A stretch of 64,000 nucleotides of DNA from an uncultured Fidelibacterota bacterium. Lineage in GTDB: Bacteria > Fidelibacterota > Marinisomatia > Marinisomatales > UBA1611. A program made the position numbers and the translations under genes. Below the pieces are notes generated by a model. It had not been told where the DNA came from. It ran no database searches and worked only from the letters and a program-made list of their open reading frames with translations. Positions 1 to 8,958 of this stretch are shown one piece after another; the stretch's first letter is position 1, and every line of letters begins with the position of its first letter. Where the stretch lies: assembly GCA_913043235.1 (NCBI GenBank), contig CAJWLO010000002.1:34174-98173 (forward strand), written 5' to 3'.

Positions 1-1
1 T

Positions 2-544
2 TTTGCATTTATGTCCATCCCATTATTCAATTTGATTATTGTTAATGAAAGAGCGCTTATGGGGCCATCGCTTAATTATGCCACAGACCGTTATTTTGAA
101 AATATCATTAAACGAGGAGCCATCCGTTGTTATGTATTTCAATGTACAGTGTTCCTATCAGGGATAGTAATTTTATTTCTCGGCTCAGGCTTAAATGCTA
201 TTTGGTCCAACTGGGTATTAACTGCCAAAACACTCATTTTGCTTTTGCTAATAAGTTTACTTTCCTATGTTCATTTTTCAATCCAGCCGAAAATTGAGAG
301 CCTGCTGGAGTCTTTAACACCTACTGAATTGACCTCTGAAGATTTGCCAGAAAAACTTGCCCCATTTCGAATTCTACGTAAAAAATTGGCTACAGTATGT
401 CTATTCTTAGTAATTACGGCCATTATACTTGGCGTTCAGACAAACTATCGTTTCCATCCATTTGTTTCATTGTTTTTGCTTCTTCTTGCAGCTGGTTTTT
501 CATTACGTGCAAACAAATCCTTGATTCGTTTTGGCTGGTTTTAA
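2..544 (+). CDS. Integral membrane protein of unknown function, probably 5'-partial
   Basis: The reading frame is open to the left edge of the window, so the gene probably begins upstream; the first ATG inside the window is at 11. The visible 177-180 residues contain about four hydrophobic segments (near residues 43-60, 70-88, 126-144 and 148-165) separated by a basic stretch and an acidic loop of about 40 residues. It ends with a basic tail. The general look, helix pairs with an invariant-looking NERALMGP stretch near the first one, resembles small DUF2269/CopD-like inner membrane proteins, but I do not recognise a family with confidence. The next gene starts 114 bases downstream, so it is not clearly in an operon with it. 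Confidence 0.6.
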   Translation, partial: FAFMSIPLFNLIIVNERALMGPSLNYATDRYFENIIKRGAIRCYVFQCTVFLSGIVILFLGSGLNAIWSNWVLTAKTLILLLLISLLSYVHFSIQPKIESLLESLTPTELTSEDLPEKLAPFRILRKKLATVCLFLVITAIILGVQTNYRFHPFVSLFLLLLAAGFSLRANKSLIRFGWF

Positions 545-658
545 AATCTTGATTAAACGATTGATAAAGGACAGTATCAAAGCTGAATTAGAAACCTATC
601 CTTAAAAACTGGTATAATATTTTTTTAAATAATTAAATAAAATTATAGAAATTATTTG

Positions 659-2560
659 ATGTCTTATTTAAGTGAATACCAAGATTCAATTAATAATCCA
701 GATAAGTATTGGCAAAATCATGCCGAAAAAATCCATTGGTTTAAATTTCCAGAATCCATTCTTTCAAAAAGTAAGCAAGGTCATTATCGTTGGTTTGAAG
801 GAGGTGAGCTAAACACTTGCTATTTGGCCTTGGATCAGCATGTGCTGAGAGGTCGTGGTGACCAACTCGCTCTTATTTATGATTCACCTGTTACAAATAG
901 TAAAAGGTCTTTTACTTATAATGAATTGTTAGAGCAAGTATCCCATTTTGCTGGTGTATTGGCTAATCTTGGAATTGAAAAAGGGGATCGTGTTGTTATC
1001 TATATGCCCATGGTGCCGGAGGCTGTAATTGCAATGTTGGCCAGTGCTAGATTGGGAGCCATCCATTCGGTTGTTTTTGGTGGATTTGCTTCAAATGAAT
1101 TAGCGATAAGAATAGATGATGCAAAACCAAAAATAATTATATCATCCACATGCGGTATTGAATTCAAAAATATAATACCATATAAACCGTTGTTGGATGC
1201 TGCCATAGAATCAGCTCTTCATAAACCGGATCACACTATAATCCTAAAACGTCCTCAAGAAAATTGCGAACTTATTGATGGAAGGGATCATGATTGGGAA
1301 GATTGCATGAGCCAAGCAAGTCGGCACAATATTGTTCCTGTAAAAAGTACTGATCCGCTATATATATTGTATACTTCTGGAACAACTGGGAAACCGAAAG
1401 GGATTGTCCGTGACAATGGAGGTCATGCTGTCTCTCTGAATTACAGTATGGATGCCATTTACGATATTTCTCCCGGAGATGTATATTGGGCCGCTTCTGA
1501 TGTAGGTTGGGTTGTGGGGCATTCATACATCGTATATGCTCCTCTGATTCGTGGTTGTACCACAATCCTTTTTGAGGGTAAGCCAGTTAGAACACCCGAT
1601 CCCGGTTCATTCTGGCGTGTCATAGAAGAATATAATGTTAAAACATTTTTTACAGCTCCTACTGCATTTCGGGCAATAAAAAAAGAAGACGCTGACGGAA
1701 AATTTATAGAAAAATATAATTTATCAACATTAGAATCCGTTTTTCTAGCTGGTGAGAGACTTGATCCTCCAACCTATAAATGGCTGTCTGATCTTTTGGA
1801 TTGTCCTGTGATTGATCATTGGTGGCAGACTGAAACAGGCTGGCCGATTTGTTCAAATATGTTGGGTACTGAATTGAAAAAAATCAAGATGGGATCTGCC
1901 ACCGTACCCGTTCCTGGGTTTGATGTTCAGATTCTTAATAAGCATGGTCGCCGCGTGAAATCTTCAGAGACCGGGAGCATTGTTATAAAACTTCCGTTAC
2001 CTCCTGGATGCTTGCCTACTTTATGGAATGATAATGAACGCTATGAAAGTTCCTATTTATCTTCATTCCCTGGGTATTACCTAACTGGAGATGGGGGTTA
2101 TATAGATAATGATGGGTATGTATTTGTAATGGGTAGGACTGACGATGTAATTAATGTTGCTGGGCACCGTTTATCCACTGGTGAAATGGAAGAATTAATA
2201 GGAAGTCATAGAGCAGTAGCAGAATGCGCTGTTGTTGGTGTTGCTGATCAGCTCAAAGGTCAAGTTCCTGCGGGTTTTGTAGTACTCAAGGATGGGTTTA
2301 GTTTGCAAAATGAAGACTTGGTAACTGATTTGATTATGATTATTCGCAACAATATTGGAGCAGTTGCTAATTTTAAACAGATAGCTATTCTGAAAAGATT
2401 ACCTAAAACAAGGTCAGGAAAGATATTGAGAAAATCCATAAGAGCCTTGGCAGATCAAGGTCAAACGGAAATCCCATCTACAATTGATGATCCCACTGTT
2501 ATAGAAGAAATAAAACTTGTTTTAAAAAAGCTACAAATTGGAATGGCCTTTCATAATTGA
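659..2560 (+). CDS. prpE: Propionyl-CoA synthetase (AMP-forming acyl-CoA synthetase)
   Basis: This 633-residue protein activates propionate (or acetate) with ATP and CoA through an acyl-adenylate. The adenylate-forming P-loop YTSGTTGKPKG lies near residue 238. The stretch following it (GIVRDNGGHAV, then SDVGWVVGHSYIVYAPL and FEGKPVRTPDPGSFW) is the PrpE version rather than Acs or a medium-chain ligase. The C-terminal TRSGKILR holds the catalytic, acetylation-regulated lysine (Lys588). I chose the ATG at 659 over a TTG one codon upstream; no strong Shine-Dalgarno is visible. Length matches PrpE (about 630). It is 98 bases upstream of the CO dehydrogenase cluster on the same strand but separated by its own spacer. 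Acetate as the main substrate cannot be excluded. Confidence 0.88.
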   Translation: MSYLSEYQDSINNPDKYWQNHAEKIHWFKFPESILSKSKQGHYRWFEGGELNTCYLALDQHVLRGRGDQLALIYDSPVTNSKRSFTYNELLEQVSHFAGVLANLGIEKGDRVVIYMPMVPEAVIAMLASARLGAIHSVVFGGFASNELAIRIDDAKPKIIISSTCGIEFKNIIPYKPLLDAAIESALHKPDHTIILKRPQENCELIDGRDHDWEDCMSQASRHNIVPVKSTDPLYILYTSGTTGKPKGIVRDNGGHAVSLNYSMDAIYDISPGDVYWAASDVGWVVGHSYIVYAPLIRGCTTILFEGKPVRTPDPGSFWRVIEEYNVKTFFTAPTAFRAIKKEDADGKFIEKYNLSTLESVFLAGERLDPPTYKWLSDLLDCPVIDHWWQTETGWPICSNMLGTELKKIKMGSATVPVPGFDVQILNKHGRRVKSSETGSIVIKLPLPPGCLPTLWNDNERYESSYLSSFPGYYLTGDGGYIDNDGYVFVMGRTDDVINVAGHRLSTGEMEELIGSHRAVAECAVVGVADQLKGQVPAGFVVLKDGFSLQNEDLVTDLIMIIRNNIGAVANFKQIAILKRLPKTRSGKILRKSIRALADQGQTEIPSTIDDPTVIEEIKLVLKKLQIGMAFHN

Positions 2561-2658
2561 AAGATAATAGCCTTATAATATAAAAAATTGGTAAATTGAA
2601 GTATCAAGAAGCGTCACCTTGATTATGCACATGAGTTTTTTATTAAGGGGAGGATGCT

Positions 2659-3546
2659 ATGATACCAGGTTCTTTTAATTACCACTCGCCGTCATCTTTG
2701 GATGAGGCCATAAAGCTGTTGGAAGATCTTGGTGATGACGCCAAAATCCTAGCCGGCGGACACAGTTTAATACCCATGATGAAACTTCGATTGGCTGAAC
2801 CGGATCATTTGGTGGATATTAATGGTCTATCGGATCTTGATTATATCAGAGAAGAAGTGGGTGTGCTTTGTATTGGGGCAATGGCGAGAGAATCTGCTCT
2901 AGAAAATTCTGAACTAATCGCAGAAAAATACCCTATTCTGAAGGATACTTCTGAAGTAATTGCAGATCCACTAGTACGAAATTTGGCTACTGTGGGTGGA
3001 AATATCGCACATGGTGATCCAGCAAATGATCATCCTGCCACGATGGTAGCGCTGGATGCTGAAGTTGTGGCATCGGGTCCCTCAGGATTATTGGGAAGTG
3101 GTAGAAGAACTATTGCCATTGATGATTTTTTTCAGGGTCCTCTAATGACGGCACTTACAGATAATGAAATTTTGACTGAGATTCGGATTCCAAGTCCAAA
3201 TGGTAAATTCGGCGCTGCATATAAAAAAATGGAGCGCAAAGTGGGTGACTATGCCATCGCAGGTTCTGCCGCCGCATTAAATTTTGATGGGGATACTTGT
3301 AGTAAGGCAGGAATTGCTTTAACTAATGTAGGGCCAACACCGGTCCGTTGTTCTGATGCGCAGGATGTGTTGGTAGGTACTAGCGTATCGCAGGAAGATG
3401 CAGATGAGGCAGGTAAACTTGCAGCAGCAGCATCCCAGCCAGTGGGTGACCATCGTGGCTCAGAAGAGTATAAGCGAGCAGTAGTAAAAGTGCTGACATC
3501 ACGGGCTATTATGAAAGCTAAAGAAAGAGCAGAAGGAGGGAGTTAA
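2659..3546 (+). CDS. coxM: Aerobic CO dehydrogenase, medium FAD-binding subunit
   Basis: The 295-residue protein is the flavoprotein subunit that passes electrons from the iron-sulfur subunit to the respiratory chain. The two FAD-pyrophosphate-binding motifs of the xanthine dehydrogenase family are present: AGGHS at residues 32-36 and TVGGN at 111-115 followed by IAHGDPAND. The start ATG is preceded by a strong AAGGGGAGG at 2645-2653. The stop is one base before coxS. Taken alone it could belong to any molybdenum hydroxylase of this family, but the coxMSL order and the form I signature in coxL fix the assignment. It is the first gene of a long single-strand cluster. Confidence 0.93.
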   Translation: MIPGSFNYHSPSSLDEAIKLLEDLGDDAKILAGGHSLIPMMKLRLAEPDHLVDINGLSDLDYIREEVGVLCIGAMARESALENSELIAEKYPILKDTSEVIADPLVRNLATVGGNIAHGDPANDHPATMVALDAEVVASGPSGLLGSGRRTIAIDDFFQGPLMTALTDNEILTEIRIPSPNGKFGAAYKKMERKVGDYAIAGSAAALNFDGDTCSKAGIALTNVGPTPVRCSDAQDVLVGTSVSQEDADEAGKLAAAASQPVGDHRGSEEYKRAVVKVLTSRAIMKAKERAEGGS

Positions 3547-3547
3547 T

Positions 3548-4039
3548 ATGGCCACACAATCAATTACAGTGACAATTAATGGAGAACCCAGAACTGCTGA
3601 AGTGGAAGATAGATTGCTTTTGGTTCACTTGATCCGTGATAATTGTGCATTAACTGGAACTCATATAGGATGCGATACCACCCATTGTGGTGCATGTACA
3701 GTTCTTTTGGATGGAACAGCAGTTAAATCTTGTACAGTTTTTGCTGTTCAAGCTAATGGAAGAGAAGTAACTACCATTGAAGGGATGGAAGGAGAAACAC
3801 TTCACCCATTACAAGAAGGCTTTATGGAAGAACATGGTTTGCAGTGCGGTTTTTGTACACCAGGGATGATTATGTCATCAAAACACTTACTAGATAATAA
3901 TCCAACCCCAACTGAAGATGAAATTCGTTGGGGAATTTCTGGAAATCTATGCCGTTGTACTGGTTACCAAAACATTGTAAAAGCGGTGCAATATGCATCA
4001 AACACACTTCAAGAAAAAGCTACAGAAGGAGGCGAATAA
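3548..4039 (+). CDS. coxS: Aerobic CO dehydrogenase, small 2x[2Fe-2S] subunit
   Basis: The 163-residue subunit carries two [2Fe-2S] clusters that relay electrons from the molybdenum site to FAD. The N-terminal plant-type ferredoxin motif is at Cys42, Cys47, Cys50 and Cys62; the C-terminal helical domain has Cys100, Cys103, Cys135 and Cys137 (CGFC and CRCTG). All eight ligands are present. The gene begins 1 base after coxM and its TAA overlaps the ATG of coxL by one base (TAATG), so the three structural genes are translationally coupled. Length is normal for CoxS (about 160). Confidence 0.95.
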   Translation: MATQSITVTINGEPRTAEVEDRLLLVHLIRDNCALTGTHIGCDTTHCGACTVLLDGTAVKSCTVFAVQANGREVTTIEGMEGETLHPLQEGFMEEHGLQCGFCTPGMIMSSKHLLDNNPTPTEDEIRWGISGNLCRCTGYQNIVKAVQYASNTLQEKATEGGE

Positions 4040-6405
4040 TGTCAAAATGTAAAACATCTCCTGAAGTTGGAGGAATGGGACATTCAATTAAACGTAAAGA
4101 AGACCCAAGATTCATACGCGGCCAGGGAAACTATGTGGATGATGTTGTTAGGCCAGGTATGGTATTTATGGATATTGTACGCAGTCCATATGCACATGCT
4201 AAAATTAAGAGTATTAATACAGAGAAAGCACTAGCACACCCCGGTGTTGCTGCAGTAATTACGGGTGAAACTTTGAAGGAATACAATCTTCATATGATGC
4301 CCACTTTAATGTCCGATACACAGATGGTTTTACCAATCGATAAAGTTTGCTATCAGGCCCAGGAAGTGGCAGCGGTGGTTGCCACTGATCGTTACAGTGC
4401 TGCAGATGGAGTGGAATTGGTAGAAGTGGAATACGAGCCACTTCCTGTTGTGGTTGATCCACATAAGGCGACTGAACCAGATGCACCAATAATACGGGAT
4501 GATAAAGAAGGTCAGGAAAATAATCATATTTTTCACTGGGAGGCAGGCGATAAGGCAGAGACAGAAGAAATTTTCAACAATGCAGATGTAACAGTAAAAG
4601 AAGATATTTATCTTCCTCGAATTCATGTTGCATCGATTGAAACATGTGGCTGTATTTCAGAGTTTGATTCTGTAACGGGTAGACTCACGGTTTGGTTGAC
4701 CACGCAGGCCCCGCATGCTATACGCACTGTGGTTGCATTGGTAGCCGGGCATGTGGGACTCCAAGAAGATAAAATCCGTATCATCTCGCCTGATATAGGC
4801 GGAGGTTTCGGTGGCAAGGTCCCAGTTTACCCAGGTTATGTAATCGCTATTGCGGCTTCCGTTGTTACAGGGCTACCAATTAAATGGATAGAAGATCGAC
4901 GTGAAAATCTGCAAGCAGATTCATTTGCCAGAGATTATCATATGACTTGTGAGATAGCTGCCGATAAGGATGGTACATTAAATGGTTTGAGAATCAAAAC
5001 GCTGGCAGACCATGGTTATGCTGATGCTGCAGCAAATCCATCAAAGTTCCCTGCGGGTATGTTTTCAATTTGCACTGGTTCTTATGATTTCAAGAAAGCT
5101 TTTGTGGAAGTGGATGGTGTTTATACCAATAAACCGCCAGGTGGGATAGCATACCGTTGCTCGTTCCGGGTTACAGAAGCAGTCCATGCAATTGAACGTA
5201 TGGTAGATGTTGTTGCGGATGAAATAGGTATGGATGCAGCTGAAATTAGAATGAATAATTTTATTCCAAAGGATGCTTTCCCTTATCAATCACCCATGGG
5301 TTGGGAATATGACAGCGGTGATTATCATGGCGCATTAAAGCTAGCCATGGATAAGATTGGCTATGATGAACTTTTAAAGGAACAAGCTGAGAAACGTGAA
5401 AAAGGTGAACTTATGGGAATAGGTATTTCATCATTTACTGAAGTCGTCGGGGCTGGCCCTTCCAAGGATTTTGATATTCTTGGAATTAAAATGTTTGATA
5501 GCTCTGAAATACGTATACATCCGACAGGAAAAGTGATCGCCCGTTTTGGTACAAAATCACAGGGACAGGGACATGAAACGACTTACGCTCAAATTATTGC
5601 AGAAGAATTAGGCATACCTCATTCTGATGTAACTGTTGAAGAAGGAGATACAGATACTGCACCTTATGGTTTAGGAACCTATGCCAGTAGATCAACGCCC
5701 ACTGCAGGTGCAGCAGCAGCGGTGGCTTGCCGGAAAATCAAGGATAAATCTCAGAAGATAGCGGCTCATTTGTTAGAAGTAGCGGAAGAAGATCTGGAAT
5801 GGGAAGTTGGGAAATTTTCAGTAAAAGGTGTACCGGATAAGTCAGTTACGATTCAAGAGGTTGCCTTTGCTGCTTATACCAACCATCCGCAGGGATTAGA
5901 AGCAGGATTAGAAGCTACACATTATTATGATCCTCCTAATATGACTTATCCTTTTGGAAGCTATATTGCTGTTGTGGATATTGATCCTGATACTGGAGAA
6001 GTAAAGATACGTAGGTTTGTGGCGATCGATGATTGTGGAAATATAATTAATCCTATGATCGTTGAAGGCCAAATTCATGGAGGTTTGACACAAGGTTTGG
6101 CACCTGCTCTATTTGAAGAAATTAGCTACGATGATGAAGGGAATATAACTGGTGGCAGTTTTATGGAATACTTAGTTCCTACAGCGGTTGAGACTCCTCA
6201 TTGGGAAACAGATAAAACAATAACTCCTTCACCTCATCATCCATTAGGTGCTAAAGGAGTAGGAGAGTCACCAACCGTGGGAGCGCCTCCTGCAATTGCA
6301 AATGCTGTAGTCGATGCTTTATCTCACCTTGGTGTAAGGCATATAGATATACCTATTACACCAGAAAAGGTATGGCGTGCTATTCATAAGCAGAATGCTG
6401 CTTGA
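4039..6405 (+). CDS. coxL: Aerobic CO dehydrogenase, large Mo-Cu catalytic subunit, form I
   Basis: The 788-residue molybdopterin subunit oxidises CO to CO2. The active-site loop reads AYRCSFR with Cys374 at the position of the copper-binding cysteine (Cys388 in Oligotropha CoxL). This is the form I signature; form II proteins have AYRGAGR. The catalytic glutamate is in KGVGES (Glu743). The cofactor-binding loops GGGFGGK, GQGQGHET and the C-terminal GAKGVGESPTVGAPPA are intact. The open frame extends upstream to 3928 inside coxS, but the start is the ATG at 4039, which overlaps the coxS stop; GAAGGAGGCG just before it serves as ribosome binding site. No missing domain or frameshift is seen. 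CO oxidation is the known activity for this signature; it is not shown by sequence alone. Confidence 0.95.
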   Translation: MSKCKTSPEVGGMGHSIKRKEDPRFIRGQGNYVDDVVRPGMVFMDIVRSPYAHAKIKSINTEKALAHPGVAAVITGETLKEYNLHMMPTLMSDTQMVLPIDKVCYQAQEVAAVVATDRYSAADGVELVEVEYEPLPVVVDPHKATEPDAPIIRDDKEGQENNHIFHWEAGDKAETEEIFNNADVTVKEDIYLPRIHVASIETCGCISEFDSVTGRLTVWLTTQAPHAIRTVVALVAGHVGLQEDKIRIISPDIGGGFGGKVPVYPGYVIAIAASVVTGLPIKWIEDRRENLQADSFARDYHMTCEIAADKDGTLNGLRIKTLADHGYADAAANPSKFPAGMFSICTGSYDFKKAFVEVDGVYTNKPPGGIAYRCSFRVTEAVHAIERMVDVVADEIGMDAAEIRMNNFIPKDAFPYQSPMGWEYDSGDYHGALKLAMDKIGYDELLKEQAEKREKGELMGIGISSFTEVVGAGPSKDFDILGIKMFDSSEIRIHPTGKVIARFGTKSQGQGHETTYAQIIAEELGIPHSDVTVEEGDTDTAPYGLGTYASRSTPTAGAAAAVACRKIKDKSQKIAAHLLEVAEEDLEWEVGKFSVKGVPDKSVTIQEVAFAAYTNHPQGLEAGLEATHYYDPPNMTYPFGSYIAVVDIDPDTGEVKIRRFVAIDDCGNIINPMIVEGQIHGGLTQGLAPALFEEISYDDEGNITGGSFMEYLVPTAVETPHWETDKTITPSPHHPLGAKGVGESPTVGAPPAIANAVVDALSHLGVRHIDIPITPEKVWRAIHKQNAA

Positions 6406-6434
6406 TACCCCTATTTATATACATTAAATAAAGA

Positions 6435-7013
6435 GTGAAAGTAGAGATTTCAAAAACCTTCTCTATACGTGCGCCTGTGAGTAAAGTATGGGGATTAATG
6501 ACTGATGTGAAAAAAGTATCTTCTTGTATCCCTGGGGCTCAGTATGAGCAAGATATGGGTGATAATAAACACTCCGTGATGATGGTTGTGAAGGTTGGTC
6601 CAATTAAATCGAGTTATCGAGGTGAAGTATCTATACGATCAATGGATCAGGAAAATCATATTATTGAAATTGATGGGAAGGGCACAGATACCAAAGGTAA
6701 GGGAGGTGCTACGATGGAGTTAGTTGGCTCAATAACGGATAAAGGAGATGGGACATCTGAAGTTAAGGGTGACTCCACCATTACAATACAAGGTATGCTT
6801 GCACAATTTGGTTCCCGTATGATTGAAGATGTTTCTAACCAATTATTCCTACAATTTACCGCATCACTTGCTGAAGTTTTGGAAGGTAATGGTAAAAATT
6901 TAGTTAATGATAATCAAGCTGCGGATGCATTGAGCGGAGTTGCTGTGGCATTGGCGGCTATTAAAGGTGTATTTGGGCGATTGATGGATAAGTTAAAATC
7001 GAAAAAAGAATAA
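6435..7013 (+). CDS. coxG: CoxG-like membrane-recruitment protein (SRPBCC fold)
   Basis: This 192-residue protein matches the CoxG family, a START/SRPBCC-fold protein that in Oligotropha tethers CO dehydrogenase to the cytoplasmic membrane so that electrons can enter the quinone pool. The N-terminus (ISKTFSIRAPVSKVW, then ACIPGA-like SSCIPGA) is the classic CoxG start. The last 30 residues form a hydrophobic then lysine-rich helix (ALSGVAVALAAIKGVFGRL, ending KSKKE), consistent with a membrane anchor. The start is GTG at 6435, 29 bases after coxL, without a strong ribosome site. It is ten bases from the next gene. Confidence 0.88.
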   Translation: MKVEISKTFSIRAPVSKVWGLMTDVKKVSSCIPGAQYEQDMGDNKHSVMMVVKVGPIKSSYRGEVSIRSMDQENHIIEIDGKGTDTKGKGGATMELVGSITDKGDGTSEVKGDSTITIQGMLAQFGSRMIEDVSNQLFLQFTASLAEVLEGNGKNLVNDNQAADALSGVAVALAAIKGVFGRLMDKLKSKKE

Positions 7014-7023
7014 GATCTACAAT

Positions 7024-7983
7024 ATGAAATTTAACTGGATCAGAAGAGCTGCAGAACTCGAGAAAGCAGGAACACCATTTGCCATCGCGACGGTAATTGA
7101 TACAATAGCTCCAACTTCTGCCAAACCAATGGCCAAGGCTATAATTACGTCAGATGGTAAAATGGAAGGTTGGATCGGCGGTGGTTGCTCGCAGAATACA
7201 GTTATAGAAGAAGGATTAAAATGTATTCGTGATGGGATGGCTTCTATTATCCGCCTCAGCCCAGAGAAAAGTAACAATGGTAATGTAACCTATAAAAAAG
7301 CAATATTTTTAACCTGTGAAAGTGGAGGTACACTTGAATTTCATATTGAACCGGTATTACCAATGACTAAATTAGTTATTTATGGCAATACGCCTACAGT
7401 GTCAGCTCTTGCAAAAATGGGGCTGTTTCTTGAATTTGATGTAATTGTGCTATCTCCTGATTTATCTGATATTGACCTAGATCAGAAGGTTACTAAAATA
7501 ACTGAATTCTCTAGCGTAGAAGGCCCCTGTATGGCAGTGGTGGCAACTCAGGGGAATGGTGATCTGCGTGCATTGAATGCGGCTATAGCTTCGAAACCGG
7601 AATTTTTATCTCTTATAGCCAGCAAAAAGAAAACCAAAAGCCTTTTAGAACGTTTGGAAAGGCGAAATATTCAGCCTGAACAGATTGAAAGGATCAAGTT
7701 TCCTGCAGGCTTAGATATCGGTGCGGTAACACCTGAAGAAATTGCTGTTTCAATCATGGCAGAATTGGTGCAAAATCGAAGAGAAATCACCAGAAAAGAT
7801 GAAATTATTATCGAAACTGTGAACCACGATTCGGGAAAAGAAAAGGATCCTATATGTGGTATGTTTGTGGATCCGGCCACGGCAGATTGTTTTTTGGTTT
7901 ATGAAGATGTAACATATTATTTTTGTTGCGGAGGGTGCAAAGACAGATTTAAAGCTGAGCCCAATTCCTACATTCAGATATAA
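7024..7983 (+). CDS. XdhC/CoxF-family cofactor maturation protein fused to a C-terminal YHS domain
   Basis: The first 255 or so residues are an XdhC/CoxI-family protein: an N-terminal domain with the conserved WIGGGCSQN (Gly-Gly-Gly-Cys at 52-55), a linker, and a Rossmann-like C-terminal domain ending in GLDIGAVTPEEIAVSIMAEL. Family members bind the molybdenum cofactor, protect it and insert it into the apo-enzyme after sulfuration. Residues 275-319 are a separate YHS-type metal-binding domain (DPICGM at 275-280, then FCCGGC near 300). The start is ATG 7024. A second, YHS-less paralog sits later in the same cluster (10778-11596), so the two may divide binding of cofactor and copper or sulfur handling; that division is inference. 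Confidence 0.85.
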   Translation: MKFNWIRRAAELEKAGTPFAIATVIDTIAPTSAKPMAKAIITSDGKMEGWIGGGCSQNTVIEEGLKCIRDGMASIIRLSPEKSNNGNVTYKKAIFLTCESGGTLEFHIEPVLPMTKLVIYGNTPTVSALAKMGLFLEFDVIVLSPDLSDIDLDQKVTKITEFSSVEGPCMAVVATQGNGDLRALNAAIASKPEFLSLIASKKKTKSLLERLERRNIQPEQIERIKFPAGLDIGAVTPEEIAVSIMAELVQNRREITRKDEIIIETVNHDSGKEKDPICGMFVDPATADCFLVYEDVTYYFCCGGCKDRFKAEPNSYIQI

Positions 7984-8037
7984 ATTAACTAAAGCCCAAA
8001 GGGCGTAAAGCAGTTAATTTTAGTTACTTTTAAGAAT

Positions 8038-8958
8038 ATGAAACTGACTTCATTCAATGCGGTAGAAGACATCCAGACAACTCTGGATGATCATAATTAT
8101 ATTACCCATCGTTCTCTTGCAACATCTATATATTTATCCTTGAAAATGGGTATGCCCATTTTCTTGGAAGGTGAACCAGGGGTAGGCAAAACAGAAGTGG
8201 CCAAGGTGTTATCTCGTATTCTGGATACAGAACTCATTCGTTTGCAATGCTATGAAGGTTTGGATGTGCATAATGCCATCTATGAATGGAATTACTCGAA
8301 GCAGATCCTCCAGATTCGTTTGTTGGAAGCTGGAGGAGAATCAGATAATGAGAAAATGGCAAAGGAAATATTTGGTCAGGATTTTTTGATCAAACGACCC
8401 CTTTATCAGGCCCTGGAACATAAGGGGGATGCTCCTGCCGTATTGCTCATTGATGAGTTAGATCGGGCTGATGAGGAGTTTGAAGCCTATTTGTTGGAAG
8501 TTCTCTCTGATTTTCAAATATCAATTCCAGAAATTGGCACCATTAAGTCAGATAATCCACCGGTTGTAGTGATCACATCCAATCGTACCCGTGAAATTCA
8601 TGATGCATTAAAAAGACGCTGTCTTTACCATTGGATTGATTATCCGACTGCGGAGCAGGAGTTTGAGATCATAAAAAGAAAAATTCCAACAGTGAATGTA
8701 ATTCTAGGCAAGCAGGTAGTTGCTTTTGTTCAGGCCATACGTGAAAAAGATTTTTATAAGTTGCCAGGGATTGCAGAGACATTGGACTGGGCAAATGCGC
8801 TCATCAAGCTAGGTACTACAGAACTTTCTACTGAAGTCACTTCTGATACATTAGGAACTCTATTGAAATATCAGGATGATATTGAAAAAATGGACGGGAA
8901 AACCACTCATGGCCTAATACAGCGTGCTTTTGCAGAAGCAGAACTCATTTCAATGTAA
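8038..8958 (+). CDS. coxD: CoxD-like MoxR-family AAA+ ATPase for Mo-Cu centre assembly
   Basis: The 306-residue protein is a MoxR-type AAA+ ATPase: Walker A GEPGVGKT at 45-52, Walker B LLIDE at 136-140, sensor 1 in VVVITSNRTRE and an arginine-finger region in LKRRCLYHW. In Oligotropha, CoxD is needed to build the CuSMoO2 centre in the folded apo-enzyme, acting with a VWA-domain partner. That partner is the next gene (coxE), whose start lies inside the end of coxD, the usual pairing. The gene is 54 bases after the XdhC-YHS gene. Confidence 0.9.
   Translation: MKLTSFNAVEDIQTTLDDHNYITHRSLATSIYLSLKMGMPIFLEGEPGVGKTEVAKVLSRILDTELIRLQCYEGLDVHNAIYEWNYSKQILQIRLLEAGGESDNEKMAKEIFGQDFLIKRPLYQALEHKGDAPAVLLIDELDRADEEFEAYLLEVLSDFQISIPEIGTIKSDNPPVVVITSNRTREIHDALKRRCLYHWIDYPTAEQEFEIIKRKIPTVNVILGKQVVAFVQAIREKDFYKLPGIAETLDWANALIKLGTTELSTEVTSDTLGTLLKYQDDIEKMDGKTTHGLIQRAFAEAELISM

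Noticed and set aside
2596..2629. A possible -35/-10 pair upstream of coxM
   Set aside because: TTGAAG and the best -10-like hexamer are 22 bases apart, too far for a sigma-70 promoter.
3928..4038. An N-terminal extension of coxL overlapping coxS by 111 bases
   Set aside because: The extension is an out-of-frame read of the end of coxS; the ATG at 4039 has a ribosome site and gives the normal CoxL start.
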